Shown: in pieces, positions 12,344 to 23,354 of the stretch | Position numbering within the stretch: the stretch's first letter is position 1 | Layout of the letters: every line of letters starts with the position of its first letter | Assembly (NCBI GenBank): GCA_025094145.1 | Contig: JALLLS010000027.1 | Location: forward strand, 1-64,000 | Source: Spinellus fusiger | Taxonomy: Eukaryota; Mucoromycota; Mucoromycetes; Mucorales; Phycomycetaceae | DNA length: 64,000 bases | Direction: 5' to 3' | Notes under the pieces: generated by a model | What the model was told of the DNA's origin: nothing | The model's input: only the letters and a program-made list of their open reading frames with translations | Database searches by the model: none | Made by a program: the position numbers and the translations under genes

Positions 12344-15298
12344 ATGGACAATTTGGTTAATTTGGACTGGATTGAGGAAAAAAAGCCTGAAGTAAATAAG
12401 AACATAAGCTCAAACAATACTCAGGATGCCTTTGCCAACCTATTACAACTCAACACACGTCCTAAAGCAGAGGTGCTGTCATTAGCTGAGCAACAAAGAC
12501 AGCAAGTACAAAAGAATCTGCAGAGTATGAAGAGTAGTCTTCATGCAACTCAAGCCAGCTCATCACCATGGCTATTCCCTATGCCATCTACCCCATCTTC
12601 GTCTCATTCACCACGTACTGTGCCCATGTCTGTGCCTGCATCTGTATCTATGTCTACGTCTGCATCCATGTCTGTGCCGGTGCCGATGTCTTTTTCTTCT
12701 TCTCCTACACCTACCACCACTACCACTACCAACATTAGTCTCCATAACACTTTTGATAGTCTACTGGATCCATTTGCTCATACTGCAAAAACAAAACAAG
12801 ACACCCATCTCCCACTTAATGCACTGTAAGTCAATGGATAGATAGACACATGGGAGTGTAGAGTTTGGCTCATACAGAAATCCAAACTCTAGTCGTGTTT
12901 CCAGTCCATCCACTTTTTCTACCATTGGAGCTCCAAGTGCAACCACTGATACAACTACAAGCGAACAGTGGAATTTTGATATTTTTAATGCGCCATTAAA
13001 GAACAAGGTAAGAACACAACACTAGCCACTGCCATCCGTAGCATTGACACCCTTCCTGCTTGTGTGGGAGGATTAGGCAGCTTCTCCCAACCCTACCTGT
13101 CTTCAATCCATAGATCCATTTGACATTGACTTTCTTCATACCGAAGCAAATCAGTCAGTGGCCAAGAAGAACGACATGGCCATTGAAGTAGAAGATGAAA
13201 ACCCTCTTGGTCTTCTTGCTGGTCCTGTAGTGAAACCTCAACCTGTAAATATTAATGATAGAAAAGAAAAAAGAAAAAAGAAATGTACCAAGACTTATTC
13301 ATTTTTATACCTTTTCTTTTTTTTACTTTCTACTTGTCTTTTTTTGTCTTTTTTTGTTTTTCTCTCTCTCTCTCTTGAAGAAGAAAAATGATTTCCCAAT
13401 CTCGCCCACTTTACAAACCATAGAACAACGCAGCAAGAAAGAGGTTCACCAAGATGCAATGCTCGCTCAGTTGGTGGAGATGGGATTCAACGCCGAATTA
13501 GCTATGGAAGCCTTGAAAACAAGTGATGCCACTGATCTAGAGTCTGTACTTGTCCTTCTTGCCCCAGAAACAGAACAACAACAAAGAGAAGAGGAGGAGG
13601 AAGCTTTTGTTGCCTATTCTGATACTGAGCGGACACGCCAGAAGCTATTTGCATCAGAACAAGATCAAAGCCCAAGAACAGTGAAAAGAGAACCTAGAAG
13701 AGAGGAGTCAGGGTCAAAGGAACCACTTCATCAAGTCAACGAAGCCTTCAACCAACACAAAGAAAGACTTGTAGCCCAAGCAACAGAGATGGGTGGCATT
13801 TTATTTAAAAATGCAAGTATGTTTATGAAGACTGGACGTGAGAAGATCACAAAGGCTGTGGACACTTGGCAAGAACAACAACGTGGACAGTCTTCTCATC
13901 AAGGCTCTCCGTCACGGCCACGCTGGATGAAAGAAACAGTGGAGGAAGACTTTATAGTAAAGGAGGAGCCCTTGGCAAAGTTTGTGGATGAACAGGATTC
14001 TGATGAAGAGCAGTCAATGCATAGACGAATAGAAACAAGAAAAGAATTCATTGGAGGTGTAGATAAGGAGATGGAAAGACAAAGGTTGATACATAGTCCA
14101 GTAAAAGCCAATGCGCTATTCCAGAAACCCAAGGAAAAGGCACCTGAAGCTCAAGACACATATATCTCTCCTTCTCGCCGTCGTCCTGCTCCCAAACCTG
14201 CTCCTCAAGCCTCTCTTATTGAGTCGTCATCATCCATACAGACACCCATTGTCACACGGCCTGTTGTTAAAGAGAAACAGAGAACAAGACCCGTGGTTCA
14301 GGCATCTCCAGAAGCCATGGCAGGTGCAAGTCAGGCACAGCAGAGAGGCAATGATCAGTTCAAGCTTGGTCAGTTTGGCGAAGCCGCCATAGCTTACTCT
14401 AAAGCTATTGATCTACTTCCTGAAGGCCATGACCATCTTGTTCTCCTGTTGAATAGCCGTGCTGCTGCTCAATTCAAAGTGGGTGAATACAAAGAATGTA
14501 TTAAAGACTGCTCTTTGGCTTCTGAAATGGCTCAAGTATCAGGGAGGGGCAGTACAGAATCAGAAGGCACTACTATTCATTGGAAAGAGCAAATCATCAA
14601 ATCTCTCACTTGCAAGGCAGATGCTTGTGAAAATAGTGAAAAGTATAGTGATGCACTCAAAGTGTATGAGGAACTTGTCAATATAGAAGGCATGCATCAC
14701 CTACAGAGCCGCCAAGGGATAGCAAGATGTAAAAAGATACTTGGTGTGGAGGATAAAAAGGCACCTTTACAAACTTCTGTTGCCGCACGTACAACTATAG
14801 CGGTGAAAAAGGAGTCTATTCCCTCTTCTAGATCTCAGTCCCCTTCAACATCTTCTGTAACCTACAATAGCAGTGGTAAGGCATTGGCAGCTATGCGAGC
14901 CCAGGCAGCCCAGCAAGAGGCAGAAGATGCAGAAAAGCTAGAAAAGACAGATGAGGTGAATGTGAAATTGATGGCATGGAAGGCTGGAAAAGAACAGAAT
15001 CTAAGGGCATTGCTGGCTACTTTGGACATTTTGTTATGGCCAGGTGCTCAATGGAATGGTGCTCAGATGAGTGAGTTGGTTCATCCCAAGAAATGCAAGA
15101 TGGTTTATCTGAGAGCCATTGCCAAAGTGCATCCAGACAAAGTGAGTTTCTTTTGTGCAATTTAAGTCCAAGATATTTACTGATATTCGATATTAGCTTT
15201 CTTCTTCCACTACTATTGAGCAGCGTATGTTAGCAAGTGCCATCTTTAGTACACTGAACGAAGCCTGGGATATCTTTAGACAAACAAACACAGTGTAG
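12344..15298 (+). CDS. SWA2: Auxilin-like clathrin-uncoating cochaperone (UBA-TPR-J domain)
   Basis: Yeast Swa2/auxilin recruits Hsp70 to clathrin coats to uncoat vesicles. Exons 12344-12825, 12878-13007, 13077-13244, 13381-15141 and 15197-15298 give one frame of 880 aa. Features in order are: N-terminal clathrin/adaptor-type motifs (LLDPF near 12765, DPFDIDF near 13118, NPLGLL near 13203); a UBA domain around 13455-13565 (LVEMGFNAELAMEAL); TPR repeats around 14325-14745; and a C-terminal J domain with the HPD motif at about 15130, split by the last intron. The third exon start at 13077 was chosen because it alone keeps phase with exon 2. The UBA-TPR-J order matches Swa2 rather than animal auxilin. 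Confidence 0.93.
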
Positions 15299-15483
15299 TG
15301 GCTATGGATGTTGTCATGCAAATAAAAACAAAATTAGCTGGACTGTTGTTTTGCTTATGTCTTCTTGGTAGTATGTACTAGACATTATAATGTCTTTTGC
15401 ATGTGAAAATTCAATAAGATACACTTTATTATTTTGGATAGTTTACCTGTAGCATGGGTTTCCGTCAGTGAGTTAACTGAGGC

Positions 15484-16710
15484 TCCAGTGATCATTGGGG
15501 AAGGAGAAGGATAAACAAGAAGGCTTGGACCTTTTCTTGGTTCTAGATGTATCTTTATGTTCTCTTTTGTTATATCTACAAAAGCACTATGAGAGGGTAC
15601 CATTTTCCCTTGGAGACATTAGACTATGTCCAAAGTTCAATATAGCAGCTAGATCACAGTTCCAAAGCCTAAATGTCTTGTCTTTCATACAATTTTGGTT
15701 TGAACACCTATTTGAAGGGAGAAAGATGAGTTTCTTTTTTGATATAAAATTAAGAAGAAATGACCTGAGAAGACCATGACATTTAACTTGGAGCATTTTT
15801 GTTCGTTGATAGGGCCTGGGGTTCTTGACATGTTTAAATGTTTCCAAAGGTGAGAACTTGCACCCAGGACACAGGCTCGATGTTTTGAATTCATTGATAA
15901 GATAGAGTCTGAATCCTTCTTTCTTTAACATCCTCCGCACGTCTTTTCCCTTTATTGTCATTCTTCTGGTAGGATTCGCACCTGAATAACTTGCTATAGT
16001 CACCTATAGAAATCAAATACATGTAAGAACACTAGGTTGATTCTATAAGCACATTGTGTTTTTTCTTTACTTTATTCGTATCTTGTTGGCTGTATAACAT
16101 CTTTAGTTCAGAAAGAATAGATAGAAATAAAATAAGAAAAAGGAAAAAGAAATAAATAGTTATTGTATTAGCAACATTGAATAGTGTCAGCTATTATTTA
16201 TCATCCATTGATGTGATGGTGTCGTTAATAGCTTCTTAGGTCCAAAGGTATTGGTTTAGTTAACGTACAATTGACTATGTTCTTTTTCATTCAACTTGTT
16301 TGTTATTATTTTATACTTCTTTTATACTTTAATGATTATTATAGATAGAAGAACTTTAAGGAAATAACCACCAAAAGTTACATATACTAATGCAGGCTAT
16401 TGTAGTTTTATATTATCTCTGAAAGATCCATTCACTGTATTCAAATATACTACAGCTTATCATAGATGCTTCATCACAAACCATTGATTGTGTAGCTGTT
16501 TTTTTATGAACTTTTAGCTGTTAGTTTCTTGCTGTTTAATACAAGAACTAAGGTAACAGCATCCTGTATCCTGCTTATTATATCTCTTCTCAGTGTGTCA
16601 TGGTTATGCTGTATGAGATTCAGACAACCTTGTTCAATGTTAGTATATACTCTGTACTGATAAAAAGGCTTTCCAAATAAATGCAAGTGATTTATTTTTC
16701 TGTACATCAA
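15484..16710 (-). pseudogene. Fanzor/TnpB-like (OMEGA-type) nuclease relic, copy 1
   Basis: On the minus strand an N-terminal fragment (16710-16504, with FGKPFYQYRVYTNIEQG) is followed, after degenerate DNA, by a 138-codon frame at 16003-15587. That frame holds the C-terminal RuvC/zinc-finger half: EFKTSSLCPGC, VKCHGLLR, then CMKDKTFRLWNCDLAAILNF. The last matches the RuvC-III/zinc-finger end of eukaryotic TnpB homologues, where W-N-R-D-L-A-A is expected, so Arg has become Cys here. Compared with copy 2, the ATG before the N-S/P-T-R motif is GCG, and about ten codons are joined directly to the C-terminal third, so the middle is deleted. It is non-functional as read. Confidence 0.7.
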
Positions 16711-17055
16711 TCCTAAGCAGTAGTATTTTAGTGTGCTTATCTTGACATTTTGGTCATTGACTGAGCATGTATCTCTATTCTAACCTAACTGCACTGTATG
16801 AAGAATAAGTACGTAGCTCATAGGATCATGCGACTGATTTATCTCACTCATTCTTTACATTAAGATACCATTTCTTAGTCTTATCACAATGACACCACCT
16901 TCTGTTTGGTTTCTATCATTATTTGGACAGTTAAAATGACTTTTGTGTAAATGACCATATCCATAACAGTTTGTATATATATTTTGAAGATGGTCCACTC
17001 AAAAGAAGTTATTGGGTATAATTAGGATAAACATACTTGTTCAAGAAAGTGTTAA

Positions 17056-17760
17056 TACAGCCATACTCAACTGAATCTAATCATTTTCAAGATAAATATC
17101 AGGACGAAATAGATAAAACATATTCAACATTAAGCATACCAAAGCTCAATATCTTTAATTATAGAAAATTATAGAAAAATAATAGGAATTAATATTTTGT
17201 ATGGCCTCCTTTGGCATCAATGACTGTCTGGTATCTATCTGTCCTACTTTGAATTTATTATTGTGAAGGTTCAACACTAACTCACTCTCACTCCTCTGCA
17301 AATAGAGCCTTCAAACATTCTAAATTGTTAATAGATACCCTTCTTTCTTCAATTCGTCTTTCTATAGCCCACCAGACGTGTTCAATTGGATTCAATTCAG
17401 GACATTGTGTGGGCCAGTACTCAAAGAACCTTACTTGATATATCTCTTTCCACCTTCTAGCATAATCCTTAGTATAGAAGCTATCACATTTGTACAGTCA
17501 AGTCATTTCTCCTTTTGTTTCACAGTCAAGACCAGAGTGTGATATACACAAAAAGATTCGAACCCTAACTGATTGCAATAGCTGATAATGGTATTTCTAC
17601 ATATATCCACCTCAAACTTCAACATTTCTAATTTCAGTTGATTATATGAGGCAAATGGGTCCTTTCTAATAACACTTTCTAGGTGTCTTGAGTATCTCTC
17701 ATTCACTTTTGGGGTTTTCAATGACTCTCCAAATGCAATAGTGATCTACACTCTTTAATA
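17056..17760 (-). pseudogene. Tc1/mariner transposon relic (deleted copy)
   Basis: The left end TACAGCCATACTCAA at 17056 and the next 150 bp match the fuller copy at 21093. Minus-strand fragments include a DDE-type CPELNPIEHVWW (about 17410-17360) and a helix-turn-helix part at 17721-17503 (VNERYSRHLESVIRKDPFA). The middle is missing and the right end is unclear. Confidence 0.7.
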
Positions 17761-18020
17761 TTCTTAATACTATTCTAAACTATAGGCTTTTCCCTCTCAA
17801 CTACACTCACAATCACAGTCAGCTCTAATTGAGCCTTCAACAGGTACTACATGCCCCATCATCTTCTATCTTTTGCCTTATCCTATTCTCCATGAGTGCG
17901 AGTTTATTAATATATATGATATTTAGTGTTAGTTTAATAATATTTAGAAAGAATAAGAGTATTATGCAAATAAAAAGAGTATTTTATTATTATTAAATAT
18001 TCGGCAAGTATTAAATTCAA

Positions 18021-18695
18021 TTGGGTGTGGCTATATACGTACCCTATCGCCGCTACCTCAAGTATGACCATGTCTGCAGTATGTTGGGTTCTCTGAAGAT
18101 TCAACAGTCATGGATCATAGACATCTACTTCCCTGTAAGAGGCACAATTACACTGCTTGTACATGGCAGCTTCAAGCAAGAACTCGAGGAGAGAATTGAG
18201 AAAATGAAAACCATGCCCATGACCAGCTTCAACCCTGTGTCAACAGCAATCATTGCTGACCCCAGGCTACAGGAAGAGGCTGACATCACCAAGGCTGTAT
18301 AGGCCTAAGAATTCTTTGCCCAAAGAGTGTCGAATACCTGTCTTCGTGCCACCACTCATCTAGGGTACAGAATTACTTGCCACTTTGGCTCAAGCATTGC
18401 CACATCCTGTCTATTCAGTATTGCCTTTGAGAAGCTTATGGGATTAGGCCCAAAACTAATGTCTATGTCTGCATTATCATTTTCTTTCATTTCTCATTCT
18501 TCATTTTGAAGTTTCATGTGTTCTTATCTTTTTTTTTTCCTTTTTCCTTGCATTTGTTTTTTTCACTTTTTTATTTGAAGTATTTATATGTATATCTTAA
18601 TTGTTCAAGAGTTCTCATAGGGTGGCTAACATGTTCAATGCATGAATGGCAACTAAACACCTAAAAATAAAAATAAAATAAAAAATACCTTGAAC
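18021..18695 (+). mobile_element. LINE-derived element, ORF1 C-terminal part plus shared 3' end
   Basis: Codons 18021-18302 and a continuation past a stop (to about 18420) read as the C-terminal part of a LINE-type ORF1: YVPYRRYLKYDHVCSMLGSL, then RVSNTCLRATTHLGY. From about 18425 to 18690 the sequence matches, in inverted orientation, 23370-23640. It ends in CCTAAAAATAAAAATAAAATAAAA, a simple A-rich LINE-type tail. No reverse transcriptase is present. It abuts an IS630/Tc1-like transposase fragment at 18696. Confidence 0.65.
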
Positions 18696-19198
18696 TGTAC
18701 TCTTACTTTGACATACATAATGTAATGAGAAGATATAGCTCCCAAGATTTCTATTGTTTTCGCTCTTGTTGTGGGCTGAACAACCTTTGCTCTTTTTCTT
18801 TTCTTTAAACAAGCCATGGTTCTTTTCAAATTAATAAGAAAAGATGACTCATCGATAAACACACAATTACTATTGTAATCCATGTCTGTTTGGCTCCATC
18901 TGTTGACCCAGTCAAATATTTTTTTTGAATACTTTCAGGCTAGTTTCTTTCCTTTGAATAAAAAATGTGCTTTCTTAAATGATGAGGCACACTTTTCTGT
19001 TATAAAGCTGTAGCCTTTTTTGGTGGCCTTGCGTTTTGATTGAGACTTCACAGGTGGGTTTAAGTCCAAGTAAGTACTGCAGTCTATGATATTTTGAAGA
19101 GAAAAACATTCTTTAACTACATCTATCAAGATGGGTTCATTGCCCAATGTGCTGATAGCATTTCCCTGTTCATCTTCATAGTAAATTTGCAAGTTCAT
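18696..19198 (-). pseudogene. IS630/Tc1-like DDE transposase fragment
   Basis: Minus-strand frames 19198-18935 and 18883-18696 encode an N-terminal region and the first catalytic block CVFIDESSFLINLKRTMA, followed by TTRAKTIEILGAIS. This is the DDE_3 pattern in which the D of the FIDE motif is catalytic. The frame is interrupted by a stop near 18935, and the C-terminal half is lost where the LINE-derived element begins. Confidence 0.7.
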
Positions 19199-19529
19199 TG
19201 TTGAAGAAAAAAAATATTTCGAAAAGTGTGCAAAGAATTACTTAAGTTGTGCGAATAATTTATGAAAATAATGTACACTTTTTTCACCAAATTTTGGCAT
19301 ACATTTTATTTTGGATAGATATGGATAAGTATGAATAATTGTTAGAGTCATAAATTCAAGTATGTATTATGTGCCGTACAGTATCAATATTATCCATAGA
19401 AATAATACCAGAATTTTCTCTTTGTAATTGATGAATTAACAAAGTCTGTTTTTGTAACATTATTAAAAGTTTATTAACAAGCTCAATAATCTTGAGCCAT
19501 TTGATAAGTTCACCATAACTCAGTAGTAT

Positions 19530-20400
19530 TTAAGCTGTTTGGTATTCCTGGTGTATATATTTACCAGGATTACTTGGGTCCAGGGAGGTGGTAGACAAGG
19601 TGATTGTTGTACACGCTGATTGAACTGGAAAACGTAACAGATGTGTGGCCTTCATAAATCGTGTATATAGATACCGTCTCAAGGATGTTTCTAGAGTGTA
19701 AATGGAGCCATGAGTCCTTTTCAAGATATTATCTTTGGTGTGTACAAGATCATTATTATTCTGTCCTGATGAAGCATATATAACACTTGTGTCAGTGTCA
19801 AAGTCATTGTATCCTAGGCCATCGACAATTCTCAAGGATCTGCATTTCCATGTGTCATCCTACAATGAACTGGCCAAAACTGTTTAATTGACTATAAAAG
19901 AGAATATCAAGTCAAAAGTTGAATAGATTACCGGGTTTACTGTATTAGATATCAATGACCTCCTATCATCAAATCGATTACCAACTATTAAATGAGTACC
20001 CCATACCTTTGGTGAAGACAACTAGTGATACGTAATTCGAGCCAAGTAGTATCCATTACCAGAAGACACTAAAAAAGGAAAAAAAAGACAAACATATCAT
20101 GCAAATATAGACAATAAACTTGCCTGTCACTTGAATGCATGTTATAAAAGACTGAAGTGAGCTACCGATGAAGGCTTATCTGAACGTAGATGAACAGAAA
20201 GGCCAACACTTTCACTTGGGACAATGCTGAGTGCGTGATACGATCCACCAGAATCCCTTGTCAATAATATAAAGACATACGCTACCGGTGAAGGCTTATC
20301 TGAACGTAGATGAACAGATGAGCCAACACTTTCACTTGAGATAATGCTGAGTGCGTGATACGATCCAATAGCATCTCTTATCGTCGGAGTCACTCGTTTG
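19530..20400 (-). pseudogene. Decayed gene of unknown function with duplicated segment
   Basis: Several minus-strand open blocks look like eroded exons: 20393-20142 with two copies of SYHALSI(I/V)xSESVGxSVHLRSDKPS, about 20075-19940 with SSGNGYYLARITYH then a stop, and 19850-19530 (RIVDGLGYNDFDTDTSVIY to a TAA). I do not recognise the family. Intact splice sites linking the blocks could not be established, and an in-frame stop lies between them. Confidence 0.35.
20161..20400. repeat. 120-bp tandem duplication
   Basis: Positions 20161-20280 and 20281-20400 start with the same words (gctaccgatgaaggcttatc / gctaccggtgaaggcttatc) and stay aligned for the full 120 bp with few substitutions. The period is a multiple of three. 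Confidence 0.9.
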
Positions 20401-21092
20401 AAGGTATAAGAAGATAGTGATATTCAGTAGTGGCTTTGGGGATTGATGGTTAGATGGTTGACGTTAACATGAAACAGATATGCAAACACACTGCGCAAAT
20501 ATTTTTTGCATAAATACTGCCTCTCTCTCTGGCTTTTGTGAGCGCGTCATCAATCGGCATCTCAATCGTCCCTTAATCAGTTTGTAGGATAGGGCAATTT
20601 GTGTGAGATTATTCGGATAAGTAAAAAATAACGAGACTGAACAAAGATGATTTTTTATTTTGAGAAGAGGTTCATTATTTATACTTTTTTTTGTTTTTTA
20701 TTCTTTAGTGGACTTCCACCTTATACTAGTGTTAATAATCTAGAGTCAGAAAAGAAGTATTTATCACTCTGTATATTTGTCAAAGATACAACTATCTAGA
20801 TAGCTGCTATCTTGTATGCTTATTCATCTCCTATCTCAGGGGTAACTTTCTCTATCTAATGTTTATTCACATATGGTTCACTAGTGTGGGTATTTTTCAT
20901 AATCTGTACTGTCACTATTCTTATTTCCCAACAATAGTATTAGTAGATACAACCTTATAGTGGCTTTAATGGATAAGCACTCTATTATATCACCATCAGT
21001 TAAACTGACTCTGATAGTAGCTCTTGTTAAGTGTCCGATAGTACACTGAGCTTAGAAGGTTGATTTGCAGTTACGACCGATCAGTGAGATGA
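20401..21092. other. Intergenic spacer
   Basis: AT-rich sequence lies between the decayed gene and the Tc1 copy. No protein motif or RNA gene was recognised. Confidence 0.5.
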
Positions 21093-22432
21093 TACAGCCA
21101 CACTCAATTGAGTTAAATACTTTTGAAGATAAATATCAGGACGAAATAGATAGAACATATTCAACATAAAATAAAACACTTTACATTTGATTTATAAGCT
21201 TCAAACTTAAACACAACAAAACTCAATATATTTAATTATAGAAAATAATATAAAAATAATAGGAATTAATATTTTGTAGGCCTCCTTTGGCATCAATGAC
21301 TGTCTGGCAGTGATCCTTCATTGAGCCAACTAAACGTTTGGCAAGATCAACGTGGATATTTCCCCAAGCTTCTTCTAAAGCTGTCTTGAGCTCATCGATA
21401 TTTTTGATAACGGCCCTCTTTTTATCAATAAGCTTATCAAGACAGCTCCAGAGATGTTCAATGGGGTTGAGATCAGGACTTTGGGCAGGACAGTAATCAA
21501 AACGCCTAATTACATGTGTGTTTTTCCACCATGTTGTATAGCCACCTGTATGGCAGCTAGCCCCATCTTCTTGGAATATAAAGTCCTTATCCTCCTTCTC
21601 ATTCAATTCAATGAACCATGGCAGAAAATTTCCTGCCAAAATGTTGACATATATGTCCTGATTTACAATGCCATCAACAAAGACCAAAGGCCCAAATCCA
21701 CCCGCCCAGAAACAGCTCCAGATCATTATGCTACCTTTCCCCTCATTTGGTTGTAGGTATGATATGAGCAGCCTTATACCTCTCTCCGATCTTTCGAATC
21801 ACTCTGGCTCTCCCTGGTAACCCTCTACTTCAAACTGTGACTCATCAGACCATACAATGCATCTCCAGTCCTCAGGAGTCCAATTGACCCATTCCTTCAT
21901 CCTACAAAGTCTTTTCTTCATGTTTTCTTCAGAAAAACTTGGCTTGTGTGCTGCGAAGTAGGGACCAAACCCAATCTAATGTATATATCTGATGAATGTT
22001 GCTCTACAGATGATTATCTCATGTGTCTTAAGTTCCAAATTTATGTAGTTATAGGAGGCAAATGGGTTGCCTCTTAGAATGGCCTCAAGTCGTCTGAGGT
22101 CTCTCTCGTTAAGTTTTTTGGTGCACCAGAACTAGGTCTTGGTAGAGGTGTACCATTAGTCTTTATTCTACTAATGATCTTTTGGACAGTAGACTTGCTA
22201 ATGCCAACGACCTTTGAAATGGTACCCATGAAGTAATTTTATTTTTCAAGCCAATAAACACCCTTACTCTCTTTCTTCAAGCTTATTATAAACTCTAGAG
22301 TTTCTAGTTGAGGATTCTGTGTTTGATATTTGAGATTGCTTAATGGAATGTGATTCTGTGGTAAAAAGAAGAATCATGTTTAAAAATGTATAAATTAGGG
22401 GGTCGTACCCTTTCTAATGCTGTGTGACTGTA
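21093..22432 (-). mobile_element. Near full-length Tc1/mariner element, transposase inactivated
   Basis: The element is 1,340 bp and bounded by TA-flanked inverted ends, TACAGCCACAC at 21093 and GTGTGACTGTA ending at 22432. Minus-strand coding blocks run from an HTH (SKVVGISKSTVQKIISRI, about 22215-22160) through KEWVNWTPEDWRCIVWSDES (first D, about 21890) to 21726-21232. The last block has EDGASCHTGG (second D) and CPAQSPDLNPIEHLW (third acidic residue). In-frame stops occur near 21976 (TAG) and 21799 (TGA, consistent with CGA to TGA), and the N-terminal frame is shifted. Confidence 0.85.
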
Positions 22433-23354
22433 TCTATCTATCTATCATATATTTATTTATTTATTTATTTCTATCTTTCTAATACTCATATTCAACTGTA
22501 AAACTATAGTTAAGTCATTAGAGAAACATCCAACAATAATTCTCTTTGCATTATAAAGTAATGAATTAAGAAAATGATACCATTTCAAATTCTGATTGCC
22601 TTTTCACATCGCTGTCTTTGCCTCACATTGTAACTTTTTAATGTCTTCTTTCAGCCTTAGTCACTAAGCAAAGACTTCTGCAATGAAATAAAAAGATGTT
22701 TAATAAAACTCATGTGCTACTACTGAGCAAGATTACACTACAGATAGTAAAACTTAGGCATATATTACTCATATAAAGTGATGGGACAAAAGAATGAGTT
22801 CTTTTTAATTCTGCTCTTTTATTTTTATAATACTACTTTATTTTTTTTTGTAATATCTATGCCATCTACCACTGTAAAACTCTTCTATAGAACCCCTGAA
22901 ATATATATGAAATAATAATAGCATCTAGACTTGTTTAGATATTATGTATCAGGTGTTGGAATGAAGGTAGAATATCAAAAGTGACAGACAACCTCATTAC
23001 AAATATAGAGCAGAGATACTAAGCTATCATTGATGCCAAAGACTGATAATGGTGTATATTAGCCTATTTTTTCCTATATTTTTGTTTTTTTGCATCTAAT
23101 CAAGGCCACCCTTTAGATAGAACACATTAGATAGAACATACTTTTATAACCAAGATGATTATGTGAGAAATCTAGACTTGTTTTAAATCATAGTCCTCAA
23201 TAGATAACTATAGTGACAGACTCTGATTTAATTTCAAGGTTATAAACTTAAAATTTAGAATGCCCACAACTACACGGACAGCCTTGAAAATAATGGCTCA
23301 GCAAATATTCTAAATCGTCTGTCACAACTCCAAAACCTTGGCTGGTTTCGAGGG
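22433..23354. other. Intergenic with a Tc1-like 3' remnant
   Basis: Mostly AT-rich DNA without genes. Positions 22978-23062 (gtgacagacaacctcatt to gccaaagactgataatgg) match remnants at 43450-43525 and 57190-57265, the 3' end of another Tc1-like family. Confidence 0.55.

Noticed and set aside
13255..13380. Long frame starting with a hydrophobic leader before the UBA domain
   Set aside because: The hydrophobic text is a pyrimidine-rich intron (gtaaat at 13245 to cttgaag at 13380); the exon starts at 13381.
17540..17580. tRNA-like B-box (gattcgaaccct)
   Set aside because: It lies inside the Tc1 relic's HTH coding region, and no acceptor stem or A-box is present.
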